A DNA stretch of 47,553 bases from assembly GCA_021796835.1 (NCBI GenBank), contig JAKABO010000016.1, positions 1-47,553 of the forward strand, read 5' to 3'. The notes under the pieces are model-generated. The model worked only from the letters and a program-made list of their open reading frames with translations. It made no database searches and was not told where the DNA came from. The stretch is from Pseudomonadota bacterium. GTDB lineage: Bacteria; Pseudomonadota; Gammaproteobacteria; Burkholderiales; Ferrovaceae. The position numbers and the translations under genes were made by a program. Within the stretch, counting starts at the first letter, position 1. The number at the start of each line of letters is the position of its first letter. Positions 15,243 to 25,574 of this stretch are shown one piece after another.

Positions 15243-15362
15243 GGCTGGAGAGCCGAGTATATTGCTCTCGCCCATGACATCCCCCCTGAACTGCGCAACT
15301 CCCTGACAGACCAGGGCGCTATCCCCCAATCCCTGAAAGATTTGATGCGCGACCTCCTATAG
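15243..15362 (+). pseudogene. Short coding remnant in the gap before the diguanylate cyclase
   Basis: Within the 374-base gap 15223-15596, one plus-strand frame reads GWRAEYIALAHDIPPELRNS, then LTDQGAIPQSLKDLMRDLL, and stops at 15360-15362. It looks like a real protein C-terminus, but has no start. I read it as another scrap of the mobile DNA beside tRNA-Arg. From 15363 to 15590 I see nothing recognisable apart from the ribosome site of the next gene. Confidence 0.3.
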
Positions 15363-15596
15363 AAACCTGACGAACTTCCTGCCGGCAAATCACATTGCCA
15401 ACCACCCGACACCCCTTCCATCAGCGACCTTGGAATCAGACCATCAAATCCACTGATCACAGTCAATGTCCTTGGCAGTTCGCCGGAAATCACCCAAAAT
15501 CTCTGATGAACGATTTGGGGTTATGCTGATAGGGTCAAAGAAAAAGTGGCGATTCGTGATGCCCCGGAACCATAAACAACAAAAATTGGGAGAATC

Positions 15597-16517
15597 ATGA
15601 CCGTGGAGCATGATCAGTCAGGCGGTAACTTGAGTTGTGCTGACGTATCCGTTTTGATTCAGTCGATCATCAATGCGCTTCCCATACCGATCTTCGTCAA
15701 GAATTCGAAGGGGATCTACGTGTATTGCAACGTTCCCTTCGAAAAATACGTGGGGAAAAAGATCGACGAGATCGTGGGTCGCGGCGTATACGATCTCTGG
15801 GATGCGGAACTGGCGAAGGTCTATCATGAAGCGGACAACAGACTTTTCAGAGCAGGTGGCGAGGAACAGTATGAGGCCAAGGTCAAATATGCAGATGGCT
15901 CGGTCCACGACGTGATCTTTCACAAAGCCGTTTTTCCCTTTTCAGACGAGAATTACATGGCCGGTGCGATTCTGGACATCAGCAGCAGGAAGGCTGCTGA
16001 AAGGGAACTCGAGCGGATCGCTCTGACCGACTCCCTGACGGGGGTTGCAAACCGTTATCGCCTTTACGCCGCCCTCGACGATGCCTGCAAAAAGGCCGTG
16101 CGCCAGAGTTGCATCATCGCAGTGATGGGCATAGACCTGGACGGGTTCAAGGAGGTGAATGACACCTATGGGCATCTCGCAGGGGATGAGGTCCTGGTGA
16201 AGACCGCAAGCCGCATCAGGGATTCAATCCGCGAATCGGATCTGCTGGCAAGGCCGGGAGGCGACGAATTCATCGTTGTATTCGATGGACTGGAAAAAAA
16301 GGACCCAGTCTACAGTCTGGCGAAAACCATACTGCAGAAACTTTCGGAGGAGATGGAACTGCAGGGCTATCCCGTCACGCTGAGCGCGAGTATCGGTATC
16401 GCATTTTATCCGGAGCATGGAACGAATCCGCAGGACCTTCTCAAACATGCCGATCTTGCCCTTTACGAGGCAAAGCGGGGCGGCAAAGGTTGTTTCAGGT
16501 CATTGGTGACGCCATGA
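15597..16517 (+). CDS. Diguanylate cyclase with N-terminal PAS domain
   Basis: Makes cyclic di-GMP from two GTP; 306 residues, cytoplasmic, with no membrane helices. Residues about 20-135 form a PAS sensor domain (ALPIPIFVKNSKGIYVYCN, GAILDISSRKAAERELERIA as the linker helix). Residues about 145-300 are GGDEF: LTDSLTGVANRYRLY, GIDLDGFKEVNDTYGH, the active site RPGGDEFIVVF, and a C-terminal DLALYEAKRGGKG. An allosteric I-site, RESD, sits exactly five residues before GGDEF, so product inhibition should work. ATG 15597 has GGGAG 5 bases upstream. It stands alone between toxin-locus debris and a phospholipase-D gene. The PAS ligand is unknown. Confidence 0.95.
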   Translation: MTVEHDQSGGNLSCADVSVLIQSIINALPIPIFVKNSKGIYVYCNVPFEKYVGKKIDEIVGRGVYDLWDAELAKVYHEADNRLFRAGGEEQYEAKVKYADGSVHDVIFHKAVFPFSDENYMAGAILDISSRKAAERELERIALTDSLTGVANRYRLYAALDDACKKAVRQSCIIAVMGIDLDGFKEVNDTYGHLAGDEVLVKTASRIRDSIRESDLLARPGGDEFIVVFDGLEKKDPVYSLAKTILQKLSEEMELQGYPVTLSASIGIAFYPEHGTNPQDLLKHADLALYEAKRGGKGCFRSLVTP

Positions 16518-16622
16518 GGACATTCACGCGCAAACCTGCGAAGCCAGGCAGCATGCCAAAATCGGGCAAGAGACAAAAACTTGATGCCCCAACTCGGGTC
16601 CGTTAAAAAGGGCATATCTGCC

Positions 16623-18224
16623 ATGACCGCAAAAATGATCGGACGTTTTTCCCTTGTTGTTGCAATGATGATCCTCGCAGTCTTGGCCGGATGTGCGTCG
16701 CTTCCTCCAGGTTCAAATTTCGCAAAAATAAAATCCTCAGCACTTGTCAATCCTGAGGAGACAAGGCTTGGCCGTCAGTTCGAAAATGCCGGTCAAGAGC
16801 ATGGTGGCAACTCAGGATTTCGCATCATACCGGTAGGAGCCAACGGTTTTCTGGTCAGAATGCAAATGATCGACGCTGCAGAACGCACGCTTGACCTTCA
16901 ATATTACATTTTTCGCGACGACGATACGGGACAGTTGCTGACCAGTGCCGTATTACGTGCAGCCGATCGCGGGGTGCGCGTGCGCGTGCTGCTCGACGAT
17001 GGAGACACCGTGACTGGCGATGAACAGATTACCAAACTGGCGGCACATCCTTCCATCGAGGTTCGAATATTCAATCCGTTCGCATATCGCGGTCATAGTG
17101 AGTTGCTCAGAACTGCAGAATTCACGCTCAACGCCTCCCGGCTCGACTACAGGATGCACAACAAATTGCTTGTCGTGGACAATGCCATCGCGTTGATAGG
17201 AGGGCGGAATATCGGAGATCAATACTTTCAGATCGATCCTGATTCCCAATTTGCCGATGACGATGTTTTTGTGGCCGGCCCCATCACTAAAAAACTCTCT
17301 TCAAGCTTCGACGAATTCTGGAACTCCGACCTGTCAATTCCTGCCGAGGCGCTTTCAGGTGAAAAATCGCCCCATGCCGCCTTGAGGGAGCGTCGCGTGG
17401 AATTGAAGCAGCAGAATCGGGAGATGAAAGCGACCGGGGTTGATTATTTGAAGCGGGTTGCAAGTGGCGAGCCATTTAATGGGATTATCTCCGGTCACTT
17501 GCCTCTGATTTGGGCGCATGCACAGTTGGTTTATGACAGCCCTGACAAGAAAAAAGTTGAAGACGGCGAGAGGGTGGGCAAATTGATGCACCGCGCGGTG
17601 GCCAATGTAGCCCTCGGGGTAAAGTCTGAATTGCTGATGGTGACGCCCTTTTTGATACCGGGGAAGGAAGGGATGCAATTGATCGAAGACTTGCGTAAAC
17701 GCAACGTACGTGTTCGCATTCTGACCAACTCACTGGATTCATCCATGGTATTGCTGGCGCAGGCTGGTTACATGCGTTATCGGATACCACTGCTTGAAGA
17801 TGGCGTGGAACTTTATGAAATCCGTTCGCTGCTGGGCAACACACGCGGCAGTGGTGAAACGAAGACAATATCGCGCCATGGAAATTATTCGCTGCACGCG
17901 AAACTGTTCGTATTTGACCGCCAGAAGTTGTTCATAGGCTCGATGAACTTTGATCAACGGTCGATGCATCTCAATACCGAGATCGGTCTGATCATCGATT
18001 CGCCCGTGCTTGCGCAACAGATTGCCGCGCGTTTTGATGCCATGGTGCAGCCGGCCAATGCCTACCAGTTGGTATTGCGTCCAGACGGTGGGGGACAGAG
18101 CCTGGTGTGGCGCACTCAGAAAAACGGGAAAACCGTCGAGTATACGACGGAGCCGGCAAGAAGTGACTGGCAAAGAATCAAGGCCAATATTTTAACTTTG
18201 CTGCCCATGGATGATGAGTTATAA
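16623..18224 (+). CDS. Phospholipase D-family lipoprotein (cardiolipin synthase C-like)
   Basis: 533 residues. The signal sequence MTAKMIGRFSLVVAMMIL ends in the lipobox LAGC, so it should be a lipid-anchored periplasmic protein. It has two HKD motifs, HNKLLVVDNAIALIGGRNIGDQYF near residue 180 and HAKLFVFDRQKLFIGSMNFDQRS near 430, each with the GG/GS follow-up needed for the two-histidine mechanism. Layout and the RTLDLQYYIFRDDDTG start match the ClsC/YmdC group, which makes cardiolipin from phosphatidylglycerol and phosphatidylethanolamine. The frame opens earlier (TTG 16581), but ATG 16623 has AAGGG about 11 bases upstream and gives a clean signal peptide. Partner genes (YmdB-like) are not adjacent. 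Confidence 0.88.
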   Translation: MTAKMIGRFSLVVAMMILAVLAGCASLPPGSNFAKIKSSALVNPEETRLGRQFENAGQEHGGNSGFRIIPVGANGFLVRMQMIDAAERTLDLQYYIFRDDDTGQLLTSAVLRAADRGVRVRVLLDDGDTVTGDEQITKLAAHPSIEVRIFNPFAYRGHSELLRTAEFTLNASRLDYRMHNKLLVVDNAIALIGGRNIGDQYFQIDPDSQFADDDVFVAGPITKKLSSSFDEFWNSDLSIPAEALSGEKSPHAALRERRVELKQQNREMKATGVDYLKRVASGEPFNGIISGHLPLIWAHAQLVYDSPDKKKVEDGERVGKLMHRAVANVALGVKSELLMVTPFLIPGKEGMQLIEDLRKRNVRVRILTNSLDSSMVLLAQAGYMRYRIPLLEDGVELYEIRSLLGNTRGSGETKTISRHGNYSLHAKLFVFDRQKLFIGSMNFDQRSMHLNTEIGLIIDSPVLAQQIAARFDAMVQPANAYQLVLRPDGGGQSLVWRTQKNGKTVEYTTEPARSDWQRIKANILTLLPMDDEL

Positions 18225-18261
18225 GCGGCCGTGCCCACCGATTCAGGCGGCACAAAAAATC

Positions 18262-19278
18262 CTATCCATTCTGCGCCGCAGTATACGTTCGGTACCACTC
18301 GACGAATCGTTTCACGCCCTCCGCCACCGGAGTATAGGACGTGAATTGGCAGTATTTTTCCAGTTCTTCGGTATTGGCTGCCGTCGCCATCACATCGCCC
18401 GGCTGCATGGGAAGAAAGTTCAGGATGGCTTTTCTACCCGTGGCAACTTCGATGGCCTGAATATAATCCATCAGGGGAGTGGGATGCTGGTTGCCCAGGT
18501 TGAAGAGTCGATAGGGAGCCCAACTGGTGGCGGGGTCGGGATGCGCCTCCTGAAAGCCTTCGTTGGGGGTGGCGGGTTTGTCCAGGACTCTCACGGTACC
18601 CTCCACGATGTCATCGATATAGGTGAAGTCACGCACCATCTTTCCCTCGTTGTAGACATCGATGGGGGATCCGGCCAGGATGGCCCGGGTGAATTTGAAC
18701 AAAGCCATGTCCGGACGCCCCCAGGGGCCATAGACGGTGAAGAAACGGAGGCCCGTGGTGGGCAGATTGAACAAATGGCTGTAGGTATGGGCCATCAGTT
18801 CATTGGATTTTTTGGTGGCAGCGTACAAACTGACGGGATGATCGACGGTGTGGTGCTCGGAAAAAGGCAACCGGGTGTTGCCGCCATAGACGCTGGAACT
18901 GCTGGCATAGACCAGATGTTCGACGGCATGGTGGCGGCAACCTTCCAGAATATTCAGGAAGCCCTGAATATTGGCGTCGATGTACGCCTGGGGATTCTGC
19001 AGTGAGTAGCGCACCCCCGCCTGGGCAGCCAGATTCACGACCCTCTGGGGTTTTTCCCGGGCGAAGAGTATTTGAAGGGCGGATCCATCGGCAATATCCA
19101 GCCGATGAAAAGTAAAGTTTCCATAGGGCGCGAGACGGGCCAGGCGCGCTTCCTTGAGCGAGACATCGTAATAGTCATTGAGGTTGTCCACCCCGATCAC
19201 CTCGTCTCCCCGCTCCAGCAGACGCTGGGAAACCTGCATGCCGATGAATCCGGCGCAACCTGTAAGAAGTATTTTCAT
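18262..19278 (-). CDS. NAD-dependent UDP-sugar epimerase, UDP-glucuronate 4-epimerase type
   Basis: 338 residues, an extended short-chain dehydrogenase. The NAD-binding motif is TGCAGFIGMQVSQRLLERGD at the N-terminus; the catalytic set is SSSSVYGG with YAATKKSNE. Sequences such as GLRFFTVYGPWGRPDMALFK and VYNEGKMVRDFTYIDDIVEG are typical of UDP-glucuronate 4-epimerases, which supply UDP-galacturonate for capsule or LPS. The frame stays open upstream, but ATG 19278 starts exactly at the Rossmann fold (MKILLTG) and lies 13 bases after the M48 protease stop. That indicates one leftward operon, perhaps with valS. UDP-glucose/GlcNAc epimerase activity is the alternative. Confidence 0.88.
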   Translation of the reverse strand: MKILLTGCAGFIGMQVSQRLLERGDEVIGVDNLNDYYDVSLKEARLARLAPYGNFTFHRLDIADGSALQILFAREKPQRVVNLAAQAGVRYSLQNPQAYIDANIQGFLNILEGCRHHAVEHLVYASSSSVYGGNTRLPFSEHHTVDHPVSLYAATKKSNELMAHTYSHLFNLPTTGLRFFTVYGPWGRPDMALFKFTRAILAGSPIDVYNEGKMVRDFTYIDDIVEGTVRVLDKPATPNEGFQEAHPDPATSWAPYRLFNLGNQHPTPLMDYIQAIEVATGRKAILNFLPMQPGDVMATAANTEELEKYCQFTSYTPVAEGVKRFVEWYRTYTAAQNG

Positions 19279-19291
19279 CGGTGATCTCAGG

Positions 19292-20725
19292 TTACTTTTT
19301 CTTGCCCTTGCGCGCCGCCAGTTCTGCCTTGATTTCGCGCATCGTGGCTTCCACCTGGGACTTTTGATAAAAGTCTCCGTCGCCCGCCCCCAGGGCGATC
19401 TGGAGCTGATCCATGGCCGCACTGGGATTGTCCAGCAACAGGTAGGCCTGGGCCAGCGCTTCGTGACTCATCATCTGCTGGTTCAGCGCAGCATAGGCCT
19501 GGGACTGGAATTCGTACAACCGTTCATCGCTGCTGGTGAGTGCGACGCGTTCGTTGATGACCTTGAGCGCCTGTTCAGGCAGTCCAGCGGTCAACAGGGC
19601 AGTGATATAACCGTAATTGAGCGCACGCTCATCGGGAAAGCGTTGCAGTCCATGTTGAAACTGGAGAATGGCCTGATGCACATGTCCCGAATCCAGGGTG
19701 ATCTGGGCGCGCAGACTGTCGAACAAAGCATTGGGCGGAGAAACGGCACGTACCTGCTCGAGCAGGGACTGAGCCTCCCCATAATCGCGGTTGCGCCACA
19801 ACGCAACCGCCTTGCCATAGATCAGAGGGACTTCCTCGGGACGATGGATATCGTAGTCGTGGTTCTGAAAACTTTCCAGCGCTTCATGGGGAGTTCCCAC
19901 CAGGGCCTGGATACGGGCCTTGATCAGAGCGAAATCGGGACCATCCTGAACTTGACGGTAAGGAACATTCTGCAGTCTGTCCTGGATTTCTGCCAGACGC
20001 TCGGTGGTCAGAGGGTGAGTCTGGAGAAAAGCGGGAGCGCCTTCATAGAAGCGACCATAACGCCCCAGTTTGGTAAAGAAAGTTGCCATGGCACGAGGAT
20101 CGTAGTCGGTCTTGAGGAGGCGACGAATACCCAGTCGATCGGCTTCCCGTTCATTCGACCGGGAAAAGTTCAGTTGGGCCTGGACCATTCCAGCCTGTGC
20201 GCCCACCACCCCGCCCATGGCTCCATCGGGGCTGCTGCGCGCCGCCAGGATGGCCGCCGCCATGGCCGCCAGGGACAGCGGCAGATTCTTGTTCTGGTCC
20301 TCCATGGCCCGAGCAATGTGATGCTGGGTGACGTGAGAGATTTCGTGGGCCAGCACCGAAGCCAATTCAGACTCGTTGTCCGCTGCCTCGATCAGGGCCG
20401 TATGTACCCCGATGAACCCGCCGGGCAGGGCAAAGGCATTGAGGGTGGGATCTTCCAGGATGAAAAATTCGAAGTGATGCTGATCGCCCAGATCATCGCT
20501 CACTGCCAGCAGGCGGTGCCCCACCGAACTGACAAAATCCACGCTCTCCGGATCGTTGAAATAGGCGGGATCGGCGCGGATTTCCTGCATCACCTGCCGC
20601 CCCAGCGCCATCTCGTCCTTGCTCGACAGAGTCATGGAGGAACTGTCGCCCAGATCGGGCAACTCGTAGGCCGTCAGAGGAACGGACAGCATGCCGGCAC
20701 AAAGAAAAAGTAACCATCGTTTCAT
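19292..20725 (-). CDS. bepA: Periplasmic M48 metalloprotease with TPR tail, BepA-like
   Basis: 477 residues. The signal peptide MKRWLLFLCAGMLSVPLTAY is followed by an M48 protease domain: LPGGFIGVHTALI, the zinc motif HEISHVTQHH near residue 127, and the third ligand in NEREADRLG. From about residue 270 there are tetratricopeptide-like helices (ALALWRNRDYGEAQSLLEQVR, AYLLLDNPSAAMDQLQIAL). This is the architecture of BepA (YfgC), which helps assemble or degrade outer-membrane proteins and LptD. I chose ATG 20725 for its signal peptide, although its ribosome site is weak. An imperfect dyad GGTAT..ATACC lies just before the start. It is downstream of valS by 71 bases on the same strand. Confidence 0.9.
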   Translation of the reverse strand: MKRWLLFLCAGMLSVPLTAYELPDLGDSSSMTLSSKDEMALGRQVMQEIRADPAYFNDPESVDFVSSVGHRLLAVSDDLGDQHHFEFFILEDPTLNAFALPGGFIGVHTALIEAADNESELASVLAHEISHVTQHHIARAMEDQNKNLPLSLAAMAAAILAARSSPDGAMGGVVGAQAGMVQAQLNFSRSNEREADRLGIRRLLKTDYDPRAMATFFTKLGRYGRFYEGAPAFLQTHPLTTERLAEIQDRLQNVPYRQVQDGPDFALIKARIQALVGTPHEALESFQNHDYDIHRPEEVPLIYGKAVALWRNRDYGEAQSLLEQVRAVSPPNALFDSLRAQITLDSGHVHQAILQFQHGLQRFPDERALNYGYITALLTAGLPEQALKVINERVALTSSDERLYEFQSQAYAALNQQMMSHEALAQAYLLLDNPSAAMDQLQIALGAGDGDFYQKSQVEATMREIKAELAARKGKKK

Positions 20726-20796
20726 GGTATTTATGATACCCCAGGCGGAGCAGTTTTCGCGGAACCCCACGAAGATGGTGGCCCGCCCTCCCCTTT

Positions 20797-23511
20797 TCAA
20801 CGGGCAGCCAGGCGCGCCAACTGGATTTCCACCTCGGCCAGGGACTGACGGAAGCGAACCAGGCGTTCGCGTTCCTGATCAACCACGGCAGTTGGCGCAC
20901 GGTCCACGAAACCGGGGTTATCCAGTTTGGCGCAACAGCGTGCCACCTCGATTTTGGTCTTGTCCCGTTGTTTGGTCAGACGTTCGATTTCTGCGGGAAT
21001 ATCCACCTGCACCTGCAACTGCATCTGAAGGCGATCCACCGTCACCACCGGGGCCTCCACCGAGAGCAGGGGAACGGCACTGACTTCCACCGCCGTAAGG
21101 CGCGCCAGATGCATCAGGTAATGCTCCATGCCGAGGAGCGCCTGCGTTTCCCCCGCCACCCTGAGGGGCAGTCGCTCTGCCGGGCTGATGTTCATTTCTC
21201 CACGCAGGGTACGGCAACCGTTGACCCACGCCTTGAGACGTTCCATTGCCTCGCTGGCGGCCGGGTCGGGAGCCAGCTCGGGTTGCGGAAAGGGTTGCAG
21301 GGCAATGCTCGAACCCATGGCATCCGCAGGAGCCACCTGCTGCCACAGCTCCTCGGTGATGAAAGGCATCAGGGGGTGGGTCAGGCGCAGGGCCGTTTCC
21401 AGGACCGAGCGCAATGTGGCATGGGTGGTGACCGCCGTATCGGGTTGGGCCAACTGGGTTTTGGCCAATTCCACATACCAGTCACAGAAGTCTTCCCATA
21501 TGAATTCGTACAGGGCACGCGCCACCAAATCGAACCGGTACTGGGCAAAATGCTCGTGGACCGCCCGAATGGTCGCATCGAGGCGTTGTCCGATCCAGCG
21601 GTCTGCCACCGTCGGTGCCCGAGCCGCCCCCTCCGGTGCCTCCTGCATCAGAACGAAGCGCGTGGCATTCCACAACTTGTTGCAAAAATTGCGATAGCCA
21701 TCACAACGTTGCAAATCGAACTTGATATCTCTTCCGTGCGTGGCGAGGCTGGCAAAGGTAAAACGCAGGGCATCCGTACCAAAGGCCGGGATACCCTGGG
21801 GGAATTCGGCCCGCGTGGCCTTTTCGATCTTTTCTGCCTGACGGGGATCCATGAGGTGGGCGGTGCGCTTGGCGACCAGGGATTCCAGATCGATCCCATC
21901 GATCAGATCCAGGGGATCCAGCACGTTGCCCCGGGACTTGCTCATCTTGTGGCCCTGGGCATCGCGCACCAGACCGGTGACAAAAACTTCCCGGAAAGGT
22001 ACCTGACCGGTGAAATGGGTGGTCATCATGACCATGCGGGCCACCCAGAAGAAAATGATATCGAAGCCCGTCACCAGTACGCTGCTGGGCAGGAACTGAC
22101 GCAGTTCCGGCGTATCCGCCGGCCAGCCCAGGGTAGAAAAGGGCCAGAGTGCCGAGGAGAACCAGGTATCGAGCACGTCGTCGTCCTGGCGCAGGGGTTT
22201 CCCCGCCTGTCGTTCCGCCTCCTGCTGGTTCTCGGCCACATAGACCTGTCCCGCATCATCGTACCAGGCAGGAATCCGGTGCCCCCACCACAGTTGCCGG
22301 GAAATGCACCAATGTTGCAAATTGCCCAGCCAATGTTCGTAGGTATGAATCCAGTTACCCGGCACAAACCGGACCTGCCCCTCGTGTACCACGCGCAAGG
22401 CTTCCTGGCCCATGCGCTCGGTATCGAGAAACCATTGATCCGAAAGCATGGGTTCGATCACCGCACCACTGCGGTCACCGCGTGGAATCATCAGGGTATG
22501 CGGTTTCACTTCGTCCAGCAGGTTCCGGGCCGCCAAATCGTCGATGAGGCGCTGACGGGCACGAAAACGCTCCAGCCCGCGATATTCAGGAGGCACCTGA
22601 TCGTTCAGGCGGGCATCCGGGGTGAAGATGTTGAGGGGCGTCAATCCATGCCGCTTGCCCATCTGGTAATCGTTGAAATCATGGGCCGGGGTGATCTTGA
22701 CACAGCCCGTGCCGAAAGCAGGATCCACCGTTTCATCGGCGATCACCGGGATGGTGCGGTCCGTCAGGGGCAGATGAAGCGTCTGTCCGATGAGATCTCG
22801 GTAACGCTCGTCGGCAGGGTGCACCGCCACCGCCACATCGCCCAGCAAGGTCTCGGGACGGGTGGTGGCCACCACCAGATGGCCCTGGCCGTCCACGCGG
22901 GGATAGCGGATATGCCAAAGATGCCCCGATTCTTCGTGTGCCTCCACCTCCAGGTCGGACACCGCCGTCTGCAGGTGGGGGTCCCAGTTGACCAGACGCT
23001 GGCCGCGATAGATCAGTCCTTCCCGATAGAGGCGGACGAACACCTGGGTGACCGCCTGACTGAGGCCCTCATCCAGGGTGAACCGCTCGCGGGTCCAGTC
23101 ACAGGAACTGCCCAAACGCCGCATCTGCCGGGTAATGGTGGAACCGGACTGTTCCTTCCATTGCCAGACCCGTTCCAGGAATGCCTCCCGCCCCAGGGTA
23201 TCGCGCCCTTCGCCTCTGGCTTCCAGTTGACGTTCCACCAGCATCTGGGTGGCAATCCCGGCATGATCCGTCCCTGCCTGCCACAGCACGTTCTCGCCCT
23301 TCATTCGGTGGTAACGAATCAGGGCATCCATCAGGGTATGCTGAAAGGCGTGCCCCATATGCAGTGTCCCCGTCACATTGGGGGGCGGCAGCAGGATGCA
23401 GTACGCGGGCACCTGGGGGTCCAGGGAAGGCCTGAAATCACCGCGCGCTTCCCAGACGGGGTACCAGCGCGCCTCGATGGCCTGGGGGTCAAAAATTTTG
23501 GCAAGACTCAT
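20797..23511 (-). CDS. valS: Valyl-tRNA synthetase
   Basis: 904 residues, a class I aminoacyl-tRNA synthetase that charges tRNA-Val. It has the HIGH-type motif [11 protein letters not shown] near residue 50 and [16 protein letters not shown] near 530. The CP1 editing domain lies between them ([34 protein letters not shown]). At the end are an anticodon-binding domain and a C-terminal coiled coil ([20 protein letters not shown]). Length is slightly below the E. coli enzyme. ATG 23511 (MSLAKIFDP) starts at the usual place; the frame extends to a TTG three codons earlier. Upstream on the same strand is holC, 39 bases away, so pepA-holC-valS is the standard proteobacterial order. Confidence 0.97.
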   Translation of the reverse strand: MSLAKIFDPQAIEARWYPVWEARGDFRPSLDPQVPAYCILLPPPNVTGTLHMGHAFQHTLMDALIRYHRMKGENVLWQAGTDHAGIATQMLVERQLEARGEGRDTLGREAFLERVWQWKEQSGSTITRQMRRLGSSCDWTRERFTLDEGLSQAVTQVFVRLYREGLIYRGQRLVNWDPHLQTAVSDLEVEAHEESGHLWHIRYPRVDGQGHLVVATTRPETLLGDVAVAVHPADERYRDLIGQTLHLPLTDRTIPVIADETVDPAFGTGCVKITPAHDFNDYQMGKRHGLTPLNIFTPDARLNDQVPPEYRGLERFRARQRLIDDLAARNLLDEVKPHTLMIPRGDRSGAVIEPMLSDQWFLDTERMGQEALRVVHEGQVRFVPGNWIHTYEHWLGNLQHWCISRQLWWGHRIPAWYDDAGQVYVAENQQEAERQAGKPLRQDDDVLDTWFSSALWPFSTLGWPADTPELRQFLPSSVLVTGFDIIFFWVARMVMMTTHFTGQVPFREVFVTGLVRDAQGHKMSKSRGNVLDPLDLIDGIDLESLVAKRTAHLMDPRQAEKIEKATRAEFPQGIPAFGTDALRFTFASLATHGRDIKFDLQRCDGYRNFCNKLWNATRFVLMQEAPEGAARAPTVADRWIGQRLDATIRAVHEHFAQYRFDLVARALYEFIWEDFCDWYVELAKTQLAQPDTAVTTHATLRSVLETALRLTHPLMPFITEELWQQVAPADAMGSSIALQPFPQPELAPDPAASEAMERLKAWVNGCRTLRGEMNISPAERLPLRVAGETQALLGMEHYLMHLARLTAVEVSAVPLLSVEAPVVTVDRLQMQLQVQVDIPAEIERLTKQRDKTKIEVARCCAKLDNPGFVDRAPTAVVDQERERLVRFRQSLAEVEIQLARLAAR

Positions 23512-23550
23512 GAAAAACAATCCCGTAATCTAAGGGTGGAAGCCTGGGGT

Positions 23551-23979
23551 TCAAAAACGATGGTTCGCCAGATTATGGGCCTGCACTTCAAAACCCCGCT
23601 GACGATAGAAACGAAAACGCTCCCGTGCCTGCGCCGCGTCCTGATCGACCTGACTGACGATTTCCGCCAGACGTTCGAAACGGGCAAAGTACACCGGCGG
23701 ATCCGAACGCAGGTTGATCAGCACCCGGTGCGAACGCGGCTCCATTTCCAGGGCATCGATGACGATGGGGGTTTCGGCCGCCAATGCGTGATCGGACCGG
23801 CAATGGGGCACAAATTCGGCCTGCGGATGGGTCCACAACCGCTGGTCCAGTTGCTGGGCCATGGCTTCGTCCGGTACCCGCAACCATACCGGCAATCCTT
23901 GTGCCCATGCCTTGCAGGTCAACTGCACGGCCACCGGCACCTTGTCCGCCACATGGGTGTAAAAGTCGATGCGTGTCAC
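23551..23979 (-). CDS. holC: DNA polymerase III chi subunit
   Basis: 142 residues, starting with TRIDFYTHVADK, the typical chi N-terminus. Chi links the clamp loader to single-strand binding protein at the replication fork. PVAVQLTCKAWAQGLPVWLR, PDEAMAQQLDQRLWTHPQAE and RFRFYRQRGFEVQAHNL are the conserved blocks. I place the start at GTG 23979, which overlaps the pepA stop in GTGA. The longer upstream frame is only the pepA 3' end read out of frame. Translational coupling with pepA is likely. Confidence 0.93.
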   Translation of the reverse strand: MTRIDFYTHVADKVPVAVQLTCKAWAQGLPVWLRVPDEAMAQQLDQRLWTHPQAEFVPHCRSDHALAAETPIVIDALEMEPRSHRVLINLRSDPPVYFARFERLAEIVSQVDQDAAQARERFRFYRQRGFEVQAHNLANHRF

Positions 23980-25466
23980 TCTGACCCCTGGCAGCGCTGC
24001 TGCAGGAAACGGCAAAACAACCGGACAGGACGGCCCGTGGCCCCCTTTTCCTTGCCACTGCGCCATGCGACGCCAGCAATGTCCAGATGAGCCCAGCGGT
24101 AACGTTTGGTGTAATACGCCAGAAAACTCGCCGCCGTGATGGTTCCGGCGGGACGACCCGCCACATTGGCCATGTCCGCAAAGTTACTCTTCAGCCCTTC
24201 CTGATATTCTTCCCACAAAGGCAGGGGCCAGGCGCGGTCGCCACTGTAATCCCCCGCCGCCTGCAATTCATTGCGCAGAAGTTCGTCATTGGCCATCAAC
24301 CCTGCAGCCTCATGCCCCAGAGCAATGACACAGGCGCCGGTCAGGGTCGCCACATCCACCACCACGGCAGGTTCGAAACGTTCAGCGTAGGTCAGGGCAT
24401 CGCACAGGATCAGGCGCCCTTCCGCATCGGTATTGAGAATCTCGATGGTCTGGCCGGACAAACTCTTGACCACATCGCCCGGACGAGTGGCCCCGCCTCC
24501 CGGCATGTTCTCGCAGGTGGGAATGAGCGCCACGACATTCAGAGGCAGTTTCATCTCGGCCAGGGCACGCATCGTCCCCAGGACACTGGCTGCGCCACAC
24601 ATGTCAAACTTCATCTCATCCATCTCTGGCGCAGGTTTCAAGGATATCCCGCCGGTATCGAAGGTGATGCCCTTGCCCACCAGCACCACCGGCTTGGCCC
24701 GGGCCTTGCCTCCGGCGTATTCCATGATGATGAACTGGGGAGGACGATGGCTGCCCGCCGCCACGGCCAGCAACGCGCCCATGCCCAGTTTTTCCATATC
24801 GGCACGATCCAGCACGCGCACCTTGAGCCCCCAGTCCTTGCCCACGGCCTGCGCCGTTTCCGCCAGATGGACCGGCGTACACAGATTGGGCGGCAAGTTA
24901 CCCAGGTCCCGCGTCAGATCGGTTCCGTTGGCCACCGCCTGGGCCTGTTCCACGAAACCCTGGGCTTTTTTGAGGGACAGGGAGGGAGGCACCAGAAGGG
25001 CGGTTTTTTTCCAGGGAGAAGACGGTTTTGGAGTCTGGGTCTGTTTCTGGATACGGTAACGCTGTTCCCTCAGGGTCAGGACAGTCTGTTCCAGCACCCA
25101 GGCGCCGTCTCGCCCCGGCACTTCCAACTCGGTCAGGGTACACAACACTTCCTTGACGGCGGTGTTCGCCAGAGCCTGCTCCATGGAACCTACCAGGGTT
25201 CGGAACGTGCTGTCCTTGAGGGGATCCTCGCCCATTTCCACCAGCAGTACCCGGCTCGCCGTCACGCCCTCGAGTCCGGACAACAGGAGCGTTTTTCCTG
25301 CCTCTGCGGCCAGATCTCCCCGTTTGAGAATTTGCGTCAACCGACCTTCGCTGGCCTGATCGAGAGCCTGGGCAGCGGGGGTCAAACAGCGTCCTCCCGT
25401 CACCGGAATGACGACACAGGCGGTCTTGGTTGAAGCCGGATGCGCTACTTTGAGTGTAAATTCCAC
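23976..25466 (-). CDS. pepA: Cytosol aminopeptidase (leucyl aminopeptidase)
   Basis: 496 residues, an M17 two-metal aminopeptidase that forms hexamers and removes N-terminal Leu and other residues. The catalytic domain starts near residue 160. GKGITFDTGGISLKPAPEMDEMK holds one Asp/Lys set, and NTDAEGRLILCDAL is the family signature with metal-binding Asp and Glu and the catalytic Arg. The tail GPAGTITAASFL-like GRPAGTITAASFLAYYTKR is also conserved. The start is GTG 25466 (MEFTLKVAHP), with GGGAG about 11 bases upstream. PepA can also act as a DNA-binding repressor in enterics; I see no evidence either way here. It overlaps holC. Confidence 0.96.
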   Translation of the reverse strand: MEFTLKVAHPASTKTACVVIPVTGGRCLTPAAQALDQASEGRLTQILKRGDLAAEAGKTLLLSGLEGVTASRVLLVEMGEDPLKDSTFRTLVGSMEQALANTAVKEVLCTLTELEVPGRDGAWVLEQTVLTLREQRYRIQKQTQTPKPSSPWKKTALLVPPSLSLKKAQGFVEQAQAVANGTDLTRDLGNLPPNLCTPVHLAETAQAVGKDWGLKVRVLDRADMEKLGMGALLAVAAGSHRPPQFIIMEYAGGKARAKPVVLVGKGITFDTGGISLKPAPEMDEMKFDMCGAASVLGTMRALAEMKLPLNVVALIPTCENMPGGGATRPGDVVKSLSGQTIEILNTDAEGRLILCDALTYAERFEPAVVVDVATLTGACVIALGHEAAGLMANDELLRNELQAAGDYSGDRAWPLPLWEEYQEGLKSNFADMANVAGRPAGTITAASFLAYYTKRYRWAHLDIAGVAWRSGKEKGATGRPVRLFCRFLQQRCQGSE

Positions 25467-25574
25467 GGAGTTTCTCCCTGAAGGGTCATGACCTGAGATA
25501 AAACAGGTGATTATCCCGCCATCCCGGATCGAAGTCAAAAAGCAGGCCAGCGTTTCCGCCCGCCCCAACGAATC

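Noticed and set aside
20968..24090. Plus-strand frame of 1040 codons opposite valS and holC
   Set aside because: It is an antisense shadow produced by GC-rich codons. It crosses three well-supported minus-strand genes and shows no domain.
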